64,000 bases of DNA from Vibrio agarilyticus (GCF_012641465.1 NZ_JABAIK010000017.1:22778-86777), one strand, 5' to 3'. Shown: positions 18,986 through 28,796, counted from the stretch's first letter. Notes: a model not told the origin generated them from the sequence alone. Made by a program: numbers and translations.

Positions 18986-20127
18986 GCTTACCTCTAACAG
19001 GTTTAACCGTGTTGGACTTTACTCAACTGCTGTCAGGCCCTTGTGCGGCGCTGCGCTTCGCTGATCTTGGCGCTAGGGTGATTAAAGTGGAGCAGGCCAA
19101 TCGGGGTGATCTTTCACGGACTTTATACGGAGAGTCCTATCAAATCGCTGGCGAGTGCGCTTTTTATCAAGCGATTAACCGCAATAAGCAGAGTATAGAA
19201 CTGGATCTAAAAGGTTCAGAGCAAGATAGAGCGTTAGTGCAAAAGCTGGTAGCAAAAGCAGATATCTTGATTCACAACTTTCGACCTGGGGTTATGGAGC
19301 GCTTGGGGCTGAGCTATCAAGAGGTTAAGTCGGTTAACCCAAATATTATTTACGGTGCTGTTTCTGGATATGGTGAACAAGGGCCGTGGAGGAGTAAACC
19401 GGGTCAAGACTTATTGGTTCAAGCACTTTCTGGGTTGAGTTGGCAAACAGGCAATGACCAATATGGGCCTATGCCTATGGGGTTAGCCATTGCCGATATG
19501 TTTGCTGGTGGTCAATTAGTTCAGGGTGTTCTAGCTGCGTTGGTCAGCGGTGAGAGTGCCTTGGTTGAGGTCAGTATGCTAGAAGCCATACTCGATTTTC
19601 AATTTGAGCCTCTTACGCTGTTTTACCAAGATGGCGAACCGGTTGTGCGGGGGGAGGTCAGTGGTGCACATCCTCTAGTCGGTGCACCTTACGGCTTATA
19701 TCAAACTCAAGATGGCTACTTAGCCCTAGCGATGGGATCGATTCTAAAGCTAGGAGATTTGATGAATTGTCCCCAACTATTGGCTTTTGATGATCCCGGA
19801 CAGTGGTACAGCAAACGTGATGAGATCAAACATATCTTGCGAGAACTGGTGAGCACTCAAACCACTGGCTATTGGTTGCAGATTCTAGAGCCTGCTGATA
19901 TTTGGTGTGCGGAAGTTTTTGATTGGAAACAACTGCTCGCTCATGACGGATTCAAAATTCTCAATATGCTGCAGACAGTGCAAGTTGAGGGCGGTGAGAG
20001 TTACCAAACCACTCGGTGCCCCATTCGTATCGATGGTGAGATATTTTTCCATTCATTAGGTGCGCCAACCTTGGGGCAGCACACCGAACAAATTCGACAA
20101 GAGTTTAGTGAGCAGGAAGTGTTGTAA
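18982..20127 (+). CDS. CaiB/BaiF family CoA-transferase (second copy)
   Basis: Also 381 residues and clearly paralogous to the preceding gene throughout: GLTVLDFTQLLSGPCAA, RPGVMERLGLSYQ, and the catalytic Asp at about D143 in KPGQDLL. The start overlaps the upstream stop (ATGA) and the stop overlaps the next start (TAATG). Retention of the Asp in both copies argues for two active enzymes or an active heterodimer rather than one regulatory subunit. It probably arose by tandem duplication, then diverged. Confidence 0.85.
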   Translation: MSLPLTGLTVLDFTQLLSGPCAALRFADLGARVIKVEQANRGDLSRTLYGESYQIAGECAFYQAINRNKQSIELDLKGSEQDRALVQKLVAKADILIHNFRPGVMERLGLSYQEVKSVNPNIIYGAVSGYGEQGPWRSKPGQDLLVQALSGLSWQTGNDQYGPMPMGLAIADMFAGGQLVQGVLAALVSGESALVEVSMLEAILDFQFEPLTLFYQDGEPVVRGEVSGAHPLVGAPYGLYQTQDGYLALAMGSILKLGDLMNCPQLLAFDDPGQWYSKRDEIKHILRELVSTQTTGYWLQILEPADIWCAEVFDWKQLLAHDGFKILNMLQTVQVEGGESYQTTRCPIRIDGEIFFHSLGAPTLGQHTEQIRQEFSEQEVL

Positions 20128-20909
20128 TGCAAGATAAATCAGTTATTTACCATCAAGATAATGGTGTTGGCATTATTACTATGCAACGTGCTAAAGCCAA
20201 TGCCTACGATTTGGCTATGGTGACTCAGTTTGGCCAAGCTTTACAACAAGCTGAGCAAGATAGCGCAGTAAATGCCGTAATAGTCAAAAGTGGCCTAGCG
20301 AAGTTCTTCTGCGCAGGTGCCGATATTCATGCCTTTTCGCAAAACTCCACCGAAGATAATCAAAAGATGGTCACTCAGGCGCGTTTGAATATGGCAACCA
20401 TAGAGTCGAGTAACAAGATCTATATTGCGCAAATAGCGGGGCACTGTTTGGGGGGGGGGGTAGAAATTGCTCTGTCATGCGACCTAAGATTTGCAGCAAA
20501 TGGCGGCTATCTGCTTGGGCTCCCGGAGATCAAACTGGGTTTGATTCCGGGCAACGGTGGCACACAAAGGTTAGTTCGATTGGTCGGTCTAAGCCGAGCG
20601 TTGGAGCTGTTAGCAAGTGGTGACAATTTTAATATCGAACAGGCTTATCACTGGGGAATCGTAAACCGTCTTTACTCTGAGGAAGAGTTGCATCAGCAAA
20701 CCTTTGATTACGCTTTAGGGCTCTCCAATGGGCCTGGTCTTGCCATCGCAGCCACAAAGAAAGCGCTAAGAGAGGGGGTTGAAGTCTCACTGAAACAGGG
20801 ATTAGCAATAGAACAAAAATACGTTGATGAACTTTATGAAACCAAGGATGCCAATGAGGGCTTTTTAGCGTTTGTTGAAAAACGAGCAGCGAAGTTTTCT
20901 GGTACATAA
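20127..20909 (+). CDS. Enoyl-CoA hydratase/isomerase (crotonase) family protein
   Basis: Crotonase-fold protein of 260 residues. Oxyanion-hole segments KFFCAGADIHAF (about 60-70) and GHCLGGGVEIAL (about 106-116) are present, and both hydratase glutamates appear retained (E113 in GGGVE, E134 in LPEIK), favouring a true hydratase. The substrate would be the acyl-CoA made by the upstream CoA-transferases. The GGG triplet is encoded within a run of eleven G (20450-20460), a potentially slippery tract in the catalytic core. It starts with TAATG overlap and is followed 18 bp later by the ALDH. Confidence 0.85.
   Translation: MQDKSVIYHQDNGVGIITMQRAKANAYDLAMVTQFGQALQQAEQDSAVNAVIVKSGLAKFFCAGADIHAFSQNSTEDNQKMVTQARLNMATIESSNKIYIAQIAGHCLGGGVEIALSCDLRFAANGGYLLGLPEIKLGLIPGNGGTQRLVRLVGLSRALELLASGDNFNIEQAYHWGIVNRLYSEEELHQQTFDYALGLSNGPGLAIAATKKALREGVEVSLKQGLAIEQKYVDELYETKDANEGFLAFVEKRAAKFSGT
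20450..20460 (+). repeat. Homopolymer G11 inside the enoyl-CoA hydratase gene
   Basis: Eleven consecutive G encode the Gly-Gly-Gly of the active-site loop (TTG GGG GGG GGG GTA). Loss or gain of one base would truncate the protein. It may be a contingency tract, a sequencing artefact, or chance. Confidence 0.9.
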
Positions 20910-20927
20910 ACCATTACGGGAATAACA

Positions 20928-22379
20928 ATGAACAATAACGTGAAACACTATCCATGTTTTATCCACGGTCAGTGGGTAAACGCCTCGAATGGCAAGACTT
21001 TTGAGGTTATCGATCCTGCCAATGAACAAGTATGGGCAACCGTACCGGACTGCACTGCGGACGATGTAGAAGCGGCGATGCAAAGCGCACAGCAAGCGCA
21101 ATTAGCATGGCAACTGCTGCCAGCGGTTGAGCGCGGTCGCTATATTCATAGATTGGTAGAAGCATTAAAGCCAAAACGTGATCACTTCGCCAAGCTGATT
21201 GTTAAAGAGCAGGGAAAGACCCTAGTACAAGCTTATGGTGAGTTTGATGATACGCTCAATTACCTAACATACTCTGCTGAAGCAGTCCGCCGCATCCAAG
21301 GAGAAATTTTTCCATCTGATAGCGCAAATGAACAGATTCACATTAATCGTGTTCCTTATGGTGTGACTTTAGGTCTCTGTGCTTACAACTATCCGCTAGC
21401 TTTAATTGGTCGCAAGATAGGTCCAGCCTTGGTAACAGGTAACACCATGGTATTAAAAGCCCATGAAGCGACACCGGTCACCGCGAGTGAATTTTGTAAA
21501 GCAGTCGAAGAGGCGGGGATTCCTGCAGGTGTGATCAATCTTGTCAGTGGCGCTGGTATTGAGGTGAGTTCGCAGTTGGTGACCCACCCGCTCACTCGAT
21601 TGGTTTCTCTGACGGGAAGTACGCCCGCAGGTCAGGCGATTTATCAAGCATCGGCTGACAATGTATCAGGGCTGGTGTTGGAGCTAGGTGGTAAGGCGGC
21701 CTTTATCGTTCTTGCTGACGCAGATATTGATAAAGCGGCAGAAGCGGCAGTGGTCTCCCGTTACGCCAATTGTGGTCAAGTTTGTATCTGTAATGAGCTG
21801 GTCTTGGTCGAGGAATCTGTCGCAGAAGAGTTTACTCATAAAGTACTGGAAAAAGTCAAAGATATTACGGTCGGTGACCCGATGCAGGATGTGGATATGG
21901 GACCTAGTGTGACCCAAATAGGCCTAGATCGTGTTGCCGACATGATTGACACCTCGGTTGCGATGGGTGCCAAAGTTGTCATCGGTGGTGGTCGCCCAGC
22001 AGGCAAAGAGTTTGAAAAGGGTCACTGGTTTGAGCCGACAGTTTTAACCGAAGTCACCGCCGAGATGCCTGTGGCAGCTCAAGAGATGTTTGCACCAGTA
22101 ATGCCCATCATAAAAGTGCAAAACTTTGAGCAGGCATTAGCGATCGCAAACGATCGTGAAGAAGGGCTTTCATCTTATATCTACACTCAAGACGTCAATA
22201 AAATAATGCACACTATCAATCGGTTAGAGGTCGGCACTGTGTTTGTCAATCGCCAGATTACTGGTAATGTCCAAGGTTATCACTCTGGCCATAAACGCAG
22301 CGGTATTGGTGGTGAAGATGGTATCCATGGTATCGAGAACTACCTACAAAAACGTGTAGTGTACTGGAGCTACGAATAA
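20928..22379 (+). CDS. Aldehyde dehydrogenase, paralogue of the AHG dehydrogenase
   Basis: At 483 residues it has all ALDH marks: the catalytic cysteine at about C286 (GQVC), ELGGKAAF with the general base, and a cofactor region CAYNYPLALIGRKIGP. It resembles the 11331 enzyme along its length (for example shared GGEDG near the C-terminus and EQGKTL/EQGKLL), so it probably acts on a related hydroxyaldehyde or sugar aldehyde. Position after CoA-transferases and hydratase suggests the product acid is passed to CoA activation, or that an aldehyde released later is oxidised. It lies 28 bp before the GH50 lipoprotein gene with no terminator between. Confidence 0.83.
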   Translation: MNNNVKHYPCFIHGQWVNASNGKTFEVIDPANEQVWATVPDCTADDVEAAMQSAQQAQLAWQLLPAVERGRYIHRLVEALKPKRDHFAKLIVKEQGKTLVQAYGEFDDTLNYLTYSAEAVRRIQGEIFPSDSANEQIHINRVPYGVTLGLCAYNYPLALIGRKIGPALVTGNTMVLKAHEATPVTASEFCKAVEEAGIPAGVINLVSGAGIEVSSQLVTHPLTRLVSLTGSTPAGQAIYQASADNVSGLVLELGGKAAFIVLADADIDKAAEAAVVSRYANCGQVCICNELVLVEESVAEEFTHKVLEKVKDITVGDPMQDVDMGPSVTQIGLDRVADMIDTSVAMGAKVVIGGGRPAGKEFEKGHWFEPTVLTEVTAEMPVAAQEMFAPVMPIIKVQNFEQALAIANDREEGLSSYIYTQDVNKIMHTINRLEVGTVFVNRQITGNVQGYHSGHKRSGIGGEDGIHGIENYLQKRVVYWSYE

Positions 22380-22407
22380 TAAAAACAGAGTAAATTAAGG
22401 ACGTGAA

Positions 22408-25263
22408 ATGAAAAGAACAGCATTATCTCTTGCTCTAGCGGCAAGTTTTCTATCGCTTTATGGATGTTCAAGTGGCGGGAGTGATATCGCCTCTAATACA
22501 GATGTTGGACAGCTAGCAGCGGAGAGTTTTATCCATAACGGTCTGTTGCCCAATATGACGGCATCAAATGCTAAGACATCGACAGCAAAAGCTGGCGATG
22601 TATCTCTACTGACGGTCGATTTTGACAGCGTATCGGAAGAGAACAAATTTAAGATTTGGCCACATATCCGCTTTGCACCTAAGTCGGGTCATTGGAACTG
22701 GAATGATAAAGGTAGCCTGAAAGTTTTAGTTAAAAACCCATCGGATAGCGATCCGCTAAGTTTAGTGTTTAAGTTATCAGATAGGGTGGGAATGGTGGGC
22801 TCAGCGCCCAATGCACTTAATTATGCCTTCCAACTTCAAGCGGGTGAAGAGCGCGAAGTTGAGCTGTTATTCAATGGCACCCAAAGGCAGTTGCCAGGCT
22901 ATTTTGGTGGCGAAAAATTGGATTTAAAAACAATCAGTGAATTCCAAGTGTATGTACAAGGACCTGCGGATGCACAACAAGCGGCACTCAGTCAGTTTGA
23001 GCTTGTTGGTGCAACGGGAGATTTTATTGCCTCTGATGTGGTAGAAATAGACGCTGGCCCTATCCCAACCGTTGCCACGTTAAGTCAATTTGAAACAGGC
23101 AATACTAGTATGGTGTTCAAAGACCTCAGTAATGCTAGCCAAATAAAAGTCGTGGACGGAAAAAATCAGGATAAGGCGTTAGAGGTAGTGTTTAGTCAAG
23201 CCTCGGATTATCCAAGTATCGCATTTCGTCCCAGCCAGCCTTGGGATTGGTCTAAACAGGGCAGCTTTAACCTAGCGTTTGATATTGAAAACCCAACTGA
23301 CGACCCGGTGCAAGTATATGTGCGTGTCGACCAGGGCGATCATCAAGTGTTTGGCGGTACCGCAGATGGCGTTACAGACAGCATGGTCGGCTCTATGGCG
23401 ATTACTCCAAACTCCGATAGTACCTACTATATGGCGCTCACTAAACCAAGCCAAGATGCAGTCTCTGGTATGCGAGGTGAGCCACCAAGAGCTAGCTATA
23501 ACGCTCAAGCGATTACTTATTCTTGGGGTGAGGAAGAGCTAGATAAATTAGACAGCATCTACACCGTTCAGTTGTTCCTTATGCAGCCCAACAAAGACTA
23601 TAAGTTGGTGGTTAACAACTTACGCTTGATCCCTGATCTTGTCTCGGATACTAGTCGCTTTGATGGCCTTATCGATCAGTTTGGTCAATACATAGGTTCA
23701 GATTGGCCAGAGAAAGTGCACTCTTTGGATGAACTGCAACAGCAAGGTCAACAAGAGTTAGCCGAGCGCGGTAAAGCAAAACAGAACACAGATCGCAGTA
23801 AATTTGGTGGTTGGAGCGAAGGGCCAAAATTTGAGGCCACGGGCTTTTTCCGAGTCGAGAAGACGAATGGTCAGTGGAATATGATTGATCCGGAAGGCAA
23901 TATCTATTTTATGACGGGTATCGATAACTTCCGTACTACCGACACCATGACCATCACAGGTGTGGATTATCAGCAGCCAGAGGGGCGTCAAGGTGGAGAG
24001 GTAAAATCAAAATTACGACGTTCCCTGTTTACTTGGTTGCCAGAAGAGGACTCCCCACTAGCTCAGGCATACGATTATGTTCCATTTGTACACAAAGGGG
24101 CGGTAGAAAAGGGGGAGGTATTTAGCTTCTATCTAGCGAACTTGATGCGTAAGTACAATACCGATTCCGCTCAAGAAGCGCTCGATATCTGGCGTGATGT
24201 CTCGTTAGATCGTAACTTGGAGTGGGGCTTTACCTCACTAGGTAACTGGGCTGACCCCTCTTTTTATGGTAACGAGCGCGTCCCCTATGTTGCAAATGGC
24301 TGGACCATGTTTGGTGGCGAGTTCAAGAAAATTAGCTCAGGGAATGATTATTGGGGACCCATTCCCGACCCCTTTGACCCAGCATTTAAGCAAGCAGCAC
24401 AAAACACCGTGGATAAAATAGCCACTGAAGTAGAAGTTAACGATCCTTGGCTTATCGGTGTCTTCATTGATAATGAAATGAGTTGGGGTAATACGGCAAA
24501 TGAAGCTAACCGTTATGGTTTAGTTGTCAATGCGCTAAGTTATGATGCAGCACAAAGTCCCGCTAAAAAAGCGCTCACAGACTATTTGCAGCAAGAGTAT
24601 AAAACAGTCGATAACCTAGCTCAAAAATGGGGTCAAGATATCAACTCTTGGGATAGTTTCGCTGCGGGTTTTGACTACCGTGACACTCTAAACCCAGCAA
24701 TGAAAGCGGATTATGGTCAGATGTTAGAAATGATCGCTTCTCAGTATTTTTCTGTGGTGCAGCAAGAAGTCGCTCGGGTATTACCAAATCACATGTATTT
24801 AGGTGCGCGGTTTGCTGATTGGGGGATCACTCCTGAAGTAGCAAAAGGTGCGGCACCTCACGTTGATGTGATGAGTTATAACCTCTACGCCAATGATCTA
24901 AAATCGAAAGGTGATTGGAGTCGACTGCCAAAATTGGATAAACCATCAATTATTGGTGAATTCCACTTTGGTTCTACAGATACAGGACTGTTCCACGGTG
25001 GTATTGTGACCACGCCGAACCAAAAAGAGCGCGGTAAGATGTTTACCCACTATATGAACAGTATATTGGAGAACCCATACTTTGTTGGTGCGCATTGGTT
25101 CCAGTACACAGATTCGCCAGCAACAGGGCGAGCTTGGGATGGTGAAAACTACAATGTGGGCTTTGTCACCGTTACCGATACACCATATCGAGAGCTAGTT
25201 AAGCAAGCGACTCAGTTCAATCGAACTATGTATCCAAAACGATTAGCGCTGCAAAATCAATAG
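22408..25263 (+). CDS. GH50 beta-agarase, outer-membrane-type lipoprotein
   Basis: The 951-residue product has a lipoprotein signal with Cys in LSLYGC (about residue 20) followed by Ser, which favours the outer membrane. Two beta-sandwich, carbohydrate-binding-like domains (about 50-215 and 225-415; HWNWNDKGSL and PWDWSKQGSF repeats) precede the GH50 catalytic barrel (about 465-945). The acid/base is probably E690 (FIDNEMSW) and the nucleophile E851 (IGEFHFG). GH50 enzymes cleave beta-1,4 bonds in agarose, usually releasing neoagarobiose or neoagarotetraose. It is the last gene of the CoA-transferase operon, the only agarase so placed, followed by a strong terminator. Confidence 0.92.
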   Translation: MKRTALSLALAASFLSLYGCSSGGSDIASNTDVGQLAAESFIHNGLLPNMTASNAKTSTAKAGDVSLLTVDFDSVSEENKFKIWPHIRFAPKSGHWNWNDKGSLKVLVKNPSDSDPLSLVFKLSDRVGMVGSAPNALNYAFQLQAGEEREVELLFNGTQRQLPGYFGGEKLDLKTISEFQVYVQGPADAQQAALSQFELVGATGDFIASDVVEIDAGPIPTVATLSQFETGNTSMVFKDLSNASQIKVVDGKNQDKALEVVFSQASDYPSIAFRPSQPWDWSKQGSFNLAFDIENPTDDPVQVYVRVDQGDHQVFGGTADGVTDSMVGSMAITPNSDSTYYMALTKPSQDAVSGMRGEPPRASYNAQAITYSWGEEELDKLDSIYTVQLFLMQPNKDYKLVVNNLRLIPDLVSDTSRFDGLIDQFGQYIGSDWPEKVHSLDELQQQGQQELAERGKAKQNTDRSKFGGWSEGPKFEATGFFRVEKTNGQWNMIDPEGNIYFMTGIDNFRTTDTMTITGVDYQQPEGRQGGEVKSKLRRSLFTWLPEEDSPLAQAYDYVPFVHKGAVEKGEVFSFYLANLMRKYNTDSAQEALDIWRDVSLDRNLEWGFTSLGNWADPSFYGNERVPYVANGWTMFGGEFKKISSGNDYWGPIPDPFDPAFKQAAQNTVDKIATEVEVNDPWLIGVFIDNEMSWGNTANEANRYGLVVNALSYDAAQSPAKKALTDYLQQEYKTVDNLAQKWGQDINSWDSFAAGFDYRDTLNPAMKADYGQMLEMIASQYFSVVQQEVARVLPNHMYLGARFADWGITPEVAKGAAPHVDVMSYNLYANDLKSKGDWSRLPKLDKPSIIGEFHFGSTDTGLFHGGIVTTPNQKERGKMFTHYMNSILENPYFVGAHWFQYTDSPATGRAWDGENYNVGFVTVTDTPYRELVKQATQFNRTMYPKRLALQNQ

Positions 25264-25286
25264 CAGTTGATGTTAGATTAATTATG

Positions 25287-25308
25287 CCCCCTTTCATAGG
25301 GGGTTTTT
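25287..25308 (+). terminator. Rho-independent terminator after GH50 lipoprotein
   Basis: CCCCC pairs with GGGGG across a 7-nt loop and is followed by five T. Confidence 0.85.
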
Positions 25309-25462
25309 AGTATGCTTAGATCATAGAATTAAATGATAGCTATTGATTAATTAATATATTGTTCGAAAATTACCTTAAAGCTAATTTATTTAATATTAGA
25401 TACGTTAAATTAATCACCTTCGATAGGTTATTATAGTGTGTAAATAAGTAAAGGGATGAATA

Positions 25463-25960
25463 ATGTCTAAGCACTACTTTTTAATACTACTTGTGACACT
25501 CTCCTCTTGGGCCAATGCATGTGCACTGCACTATGGAACTAATGTCGCCATAATTGGTACCAATGAAGTGCAAGAAGTGGTGAGAGGGATAGTCAAAGCA
25601 AGAAAAAAACATATGCTTGAGAATCAAGCTAAACCTAAGCATTTTATGAAGTTTTCCTTGGAGAATAGACTCGGTTATGCTTATCCAAATCGATTGGACT
25701 TTGCGCTACTAGAGCCGATAAGTCGTCACTATAGTCAAGTGGTTAGCGCAGCAAAACCTCGTTTGACAGTGTTAAATGAGTTGCCATCAGAACAAGATTT
25801 ACTATTAATTACTGAGCTAGATATTCTTGATGCTTTGGCTACGGGGAAATTAACTTGGCCACAAGCAAAAAATAAAAAGTTAGTTACTTTTCGAGGGCCA
25901 GAAGAAAAGGTTTCTGATATAGAAAAATGGTTTAGCTATATCTTTGATGAGTCTGTATAA
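25463..25960 (+). CDS. Small secreted protein of unknown function
   Basis: The 165 residues begin with a signal peptide (hydrophobic to about residue 18, probable cleavage near ANA-C, with a Cys at the mature start that could alternatively mark a lipoprotein). The mature part includes KARKKHMLENQAKPKHFMKF and an acidic C-terminus; I recognise no catalytic motif. It has its own leader (AAGGGA before the ATG) and lies convergent to the cytoplasmic GH50 gene. It may be an ordinary chromosomal gene or an accessory periplasmic factor for oligosaccharide handling; the sequence does not decide. Confidence 0.65.
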   Translation: MSKHYFLILLVTLSSWANACALHYGTNVAIIGTNEVQEVVRGIVKARKKHMLENQAKPKHFMKFSLENRLGYAYPNRLDFALLEPISRHYSQVVSAAKPRLTVLNELPSEQDLLLITELDILDALATGKLTWPQAKNKKLVTFRGPEEKVSDIEKWFSYIFDESV

Positions 25961-25990
25961 AAATACTTTTCTTTCAGATTTTTATGATTG

Positions 25991-26022
25991 AAAAAATAGC
26001 GGCATACATTGTATGCCGCTAT
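25991..26022. terminator. Terminator between convergent genes at 25960 and 26041
   Basis: ATAGCGGCATAC pairs perfectly with GTATGCCGCTAT across a 3-nt loop. An A-run on the left becomes a U-run for the minus-strand GH50 transcript. Confidence 0.85.
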
Positions 26023-26040
26023 AAATTAATAAAAGCACCA

Positions 26041-28323
26041 CTACTTTTTATTAATACGACGCTTATACATATTGCTGTGTAAACGTTTTGCTGCTTCAAC
26101 CATAGGTTGATAAGGAACATCGGCTACAGAGACAAAGCCAACGTTGTAGTTCTCACCGTCATATGAGCGGCCGGTAATTGGAGAGTCGATATATTGGAAC
26201 CAGTGAGCGCCAACAAAGTATGGATTATCGATCACCGACTGCATATAAGACTCATACATCTCACCGCGTTCAGTCTGATCGTGAGCACAAACTAAACCTG
26301 GATGGTACACACCAGTATCTTTGGCACCAATATGGAATTCACCAATGATACTTGGCATATCAACGTCAGCGAGGAACTCCCACGCTTTAGGGTGCAGCCC
26401 TTCTTTGTAATAGTTGTAGCTGATCACATCACAATGCTTAGCTGCCGCTCGCACTACATCCGGCGTCATACCCCAATCGGCAAAACGCACCCCAAGGTAT
26501 AGGTGGTTGGGTAAATGCTTTTTAAGGGCACAGTTAACGATACGGAAATATTCACTAGCATAGGTTTCTAACAGCAATCCATAGTCACTTAACTGCGCTT
26601 CGTTGTGCTCTAGACCAGAAAGTCCGTCAGAAACCGCATCCCATGACGCAATGTCAGTACCCCAACGGGCATTGAGGGCGGTGATATCGACGTATTTGTC
26701 TTTGAGTGTTTGCGTGAACACAGCCTTAGTTGGAGACTCGCTATCACTGCGGCTTAGGGTATGAATAGCAATACCATGCTGCCCCTCAATAGTGCCCATT
26801 CGTCCCCATGATTTTTCGTTGTCGATAAAGATACCGACGCACCAAGGTGAGCCTTTCATCTCATTTTTAACTTGCTGTACAGTGACTTCTGCACGCTCGG
26901 CAAACACAGGATCAAACGGGTCGGGCAGTGGCGACCAGAAGTCATCGCCGCTACTCACGGTTTTGAAGTTGCCAATAATCCAGCCGTTAGCGAAAAATGG
27001 GATTCGGTCGTTGCTGTAAAACTCAGGCGCATTCCAGTTGCCTAGAGAGGTAAAACCCCAATTCAACATACGATCTACAGTGACTTCTCGCCATTTTTCT
27101 AGGTAGTTTTTCTTGCCATATTTTCGTTCTAGGTTGGCGGCATAGAAACTGAACGTTTCTCCGCGGTCGACGGCACCATCAAATAACTCACGCATATAGG
27201 CGTAGTGTTCACCTAGTGGCTCATCGTAGGAAGGGAGCCATTGAAAACAGTCGCGGCGGACTTTACTGGCAACAAAGGCCGTTTGCTTAGCTTCATCGGA
27301 GACGGTCAGTTTTTCAATCGAGTCTTCTGGAGTTAAATCGGCAGGATCGCGCTGAGGAACTAGCGAGTTATCGTAGTCATTACCGGTAATCGTGTAGGCG
27401 TTGGCTAGGCGAATGACATCAATGCCAGTAGCAAAGTATGGGTAGCCTTCAGGATCGATAAGTGACCATTTTCCATCGATTTTTTGAGTTCGGAAGTAGC
27501 CGGTTGCTTGATACTGTTTTCCGTCTTTATAGCCCGAAAACTTGGAACGGTCAGACATAGCTCCTTGCTTTAGGGATTCAAGCTCTTGCTCCATAAAATC
27601 TTGCAGTTCCTCAGTTGAGTGGACTTTTTCTTGGTACTCAACATGTTCGTTCTGACCAAATTTATCAATCACATGAGTAAAATAATTAGGGTTAATGTCT
27701 GGACTTTGCATTAGGCGGAAGTCGGAGAATATAAGATTGTGATCAATTAAAGTACCATGAACGCTGAGTTCGATATGATCGATACTAGAAACGTCAATAT
27801 TCATAGAGCCCCACATCCAAGTCGCATAGATATGCGGGCTATTCCATGGGGCAGGGTTAGAGCGCAAACCAGTATAATAGTTGGTTCTGCCTTTAAGTAA
27901 CTCCCCCTTAAGCTCAACCATATAGGTTTTTAAGCTATTACCCTGAACATTGATACAACGGCTATGCATTTGACCATTATGGTCAAACAGGTTGATAAAA
28001 ACTTGAGTGGACCGTTTATTTAGATTTTGCACATCAAACGCAAAGCAGAAGCTAGAAAGTTCGCTCCAGTCCCATACTACGCCTGTTTCTGGTCTCAGAT
28101 ACATAGAGGTGTAGAAGTTGTCTTTACTTTTGCAATGAACTTTTATAGCCAAAGCTTCTGTGGGTGTTTCAACCAACTCAGCTTGCATATTTTTAAAGTC
28201 AAAATTCTTAGTTAGTGTGGACTTATCCTTGCAAAATAAAGGGATCGAGGTGTCGTGTTCTGTTTGATAGCGAAAATCTTCAATCTTAGGCTTCATACTT
28301 GGCTGTTCCATAAATACATGCAT
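26041..28323 (-). CDS. GH50 beta-agarase without signal peptide (cytoplasmic)
   Basis: At 760 residues it is about 190 shorter than the lipoprotein paralogues, with no signal peptide and one carbohydrate-binding-like domain (about 40-215) before the catalytic barrel (about 255-755). Probable acid/base E503 (FIDNEKSW) and nucleophile E662 (IGEFHIG) are retained. It would shorten neoagaro-oligosaccharides after uptake. Starts at residues 5 (28311) and 10 (28296) are also possible; none changes the localisation. An operator-like repeat lies 24 bp upstream of the first ATG and the gene diverges from the porin at 28797. Confidence 0.88.
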   Translation of the reverse strand: MHVFMEQPSMKPKIEDFRYQTEHDTSIPLFCKDKSTLTKNFDFKNMQAELVETPTEALAIKVHCKSKDNFYTSMYLRPETGVVWDWSELSSFCFAFDVQNLNKRSTQVFINLFDHNGQMHSRCINVQGNSLKTYMVELKGELLKGRTNYYTGLRSNPAPWNSPHIYATWMWGSMNIDVSSIDHIELSVHGTLIDHNLIFSDFRLMQSPDINPNYFTHVIDKFGQNEHVEYQEKVHSTEELQDFMEQELESLKQGAMSDRSKFSGYKDGKQYQATGYFRTQKIDGKWSLIDPEGYPYFATGIDVIRLANAYTITGNDYDNSLVPQRDPADLTPEDSIEKLTVSDEAKQTAFVASKVRRDCFQWLPSYDEPLGEHYAYMRELFDGAVDRGETFSFYAANLERKYGKKNYLEKWREVTVDRMLNWGFTSLGNWNAPEFYSNDRIPFFANGWIIGNFKTVSSGDDFWSPLPDPFDPVFAERAEVTVQQVKNEMKGSPWCVGIFIDNEKSWGRMGTIEGQHGIAIHTLSRSDSESPTKAVFTQTLKDKYVDITALNARWGTDIASWDAVSDGLSGLEHNEAQLSDYGLLLETYASEYFRIVNCALKKHLPNHLYLGVRFADWGMTPDVVRAAAKHCDVISYNYYKEGLHPKAWEFLADVDMPSIIGEFHIGAKDTGVYHPGLVCAHDQTERGEMYESYMQSVIDNPYFVGAHWFQYIDSPITGRSYDGENYNVGFVSVADVPYQPMVEAAKRLHSNMYKRRINKK

Positions 28324-28346
28324 TATTGTTGAACAATACTACCCTA

Positions 28347-28360
28347 ATTGATTGACCAAT
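28347..28360. promoter_or_regulatory. Operator-like repeat ATTGA-TTGA-CCAAT before cytoplasmic GH50
   Basis: The right arm is perfect and the left arm has one change. It sits 24-37 bp upstream of the GH50 start, in the 473-bp divergent region with the porin. Confidence 0.45.
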
Positions 28361-28662
28361 TGTTGATGAACGTCGCAACTTTTGGAATTTATTTAAATGC
28401 AGTGAATATAGAAAATCTTAGATCTTTACACTTTACTGACTTTTTTGCAAATAAATATTCTGAATTTGTGAGGCTATCATTTTCTTTTAAATCATATGGT
28501 TAGGTTGTTTGTTTCTCATCTATCTACTGAGTTTATTTATTGATACTTTAAGAAACTTTGATTGTACTTTGTATGGAAAATTGTGGTTCAGATTCGTAAT
28601 TATATTGTCATTTAATTGAAAAGGTCGATCTTTGGGTTCAATTGTTAACCTTGTCACGGTAA

Positions 28663-28676
28663 ATTGGATAACCAGT
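28663..28676. promoter_or_regulatory. Operator-like repeat ATTGG-ATAA-CCAGT before porin
   Basis: Near-perfect match (one arm change), 121 bp upstream of the porin start. With the 28347 site it covers both sides of the divergent region. Confidence 0.5.
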
Positions 28677-28796
28677 TGTTATTGTATAGACAGAAACAAC
28701 GATAATGCTACCTAAAAACATCAAGCATTAGCTAATTATGTACACCTTAGTTTACGAGTATTTTGACATCTCGTTTTTAAGGATCAGTGTTTAAAA

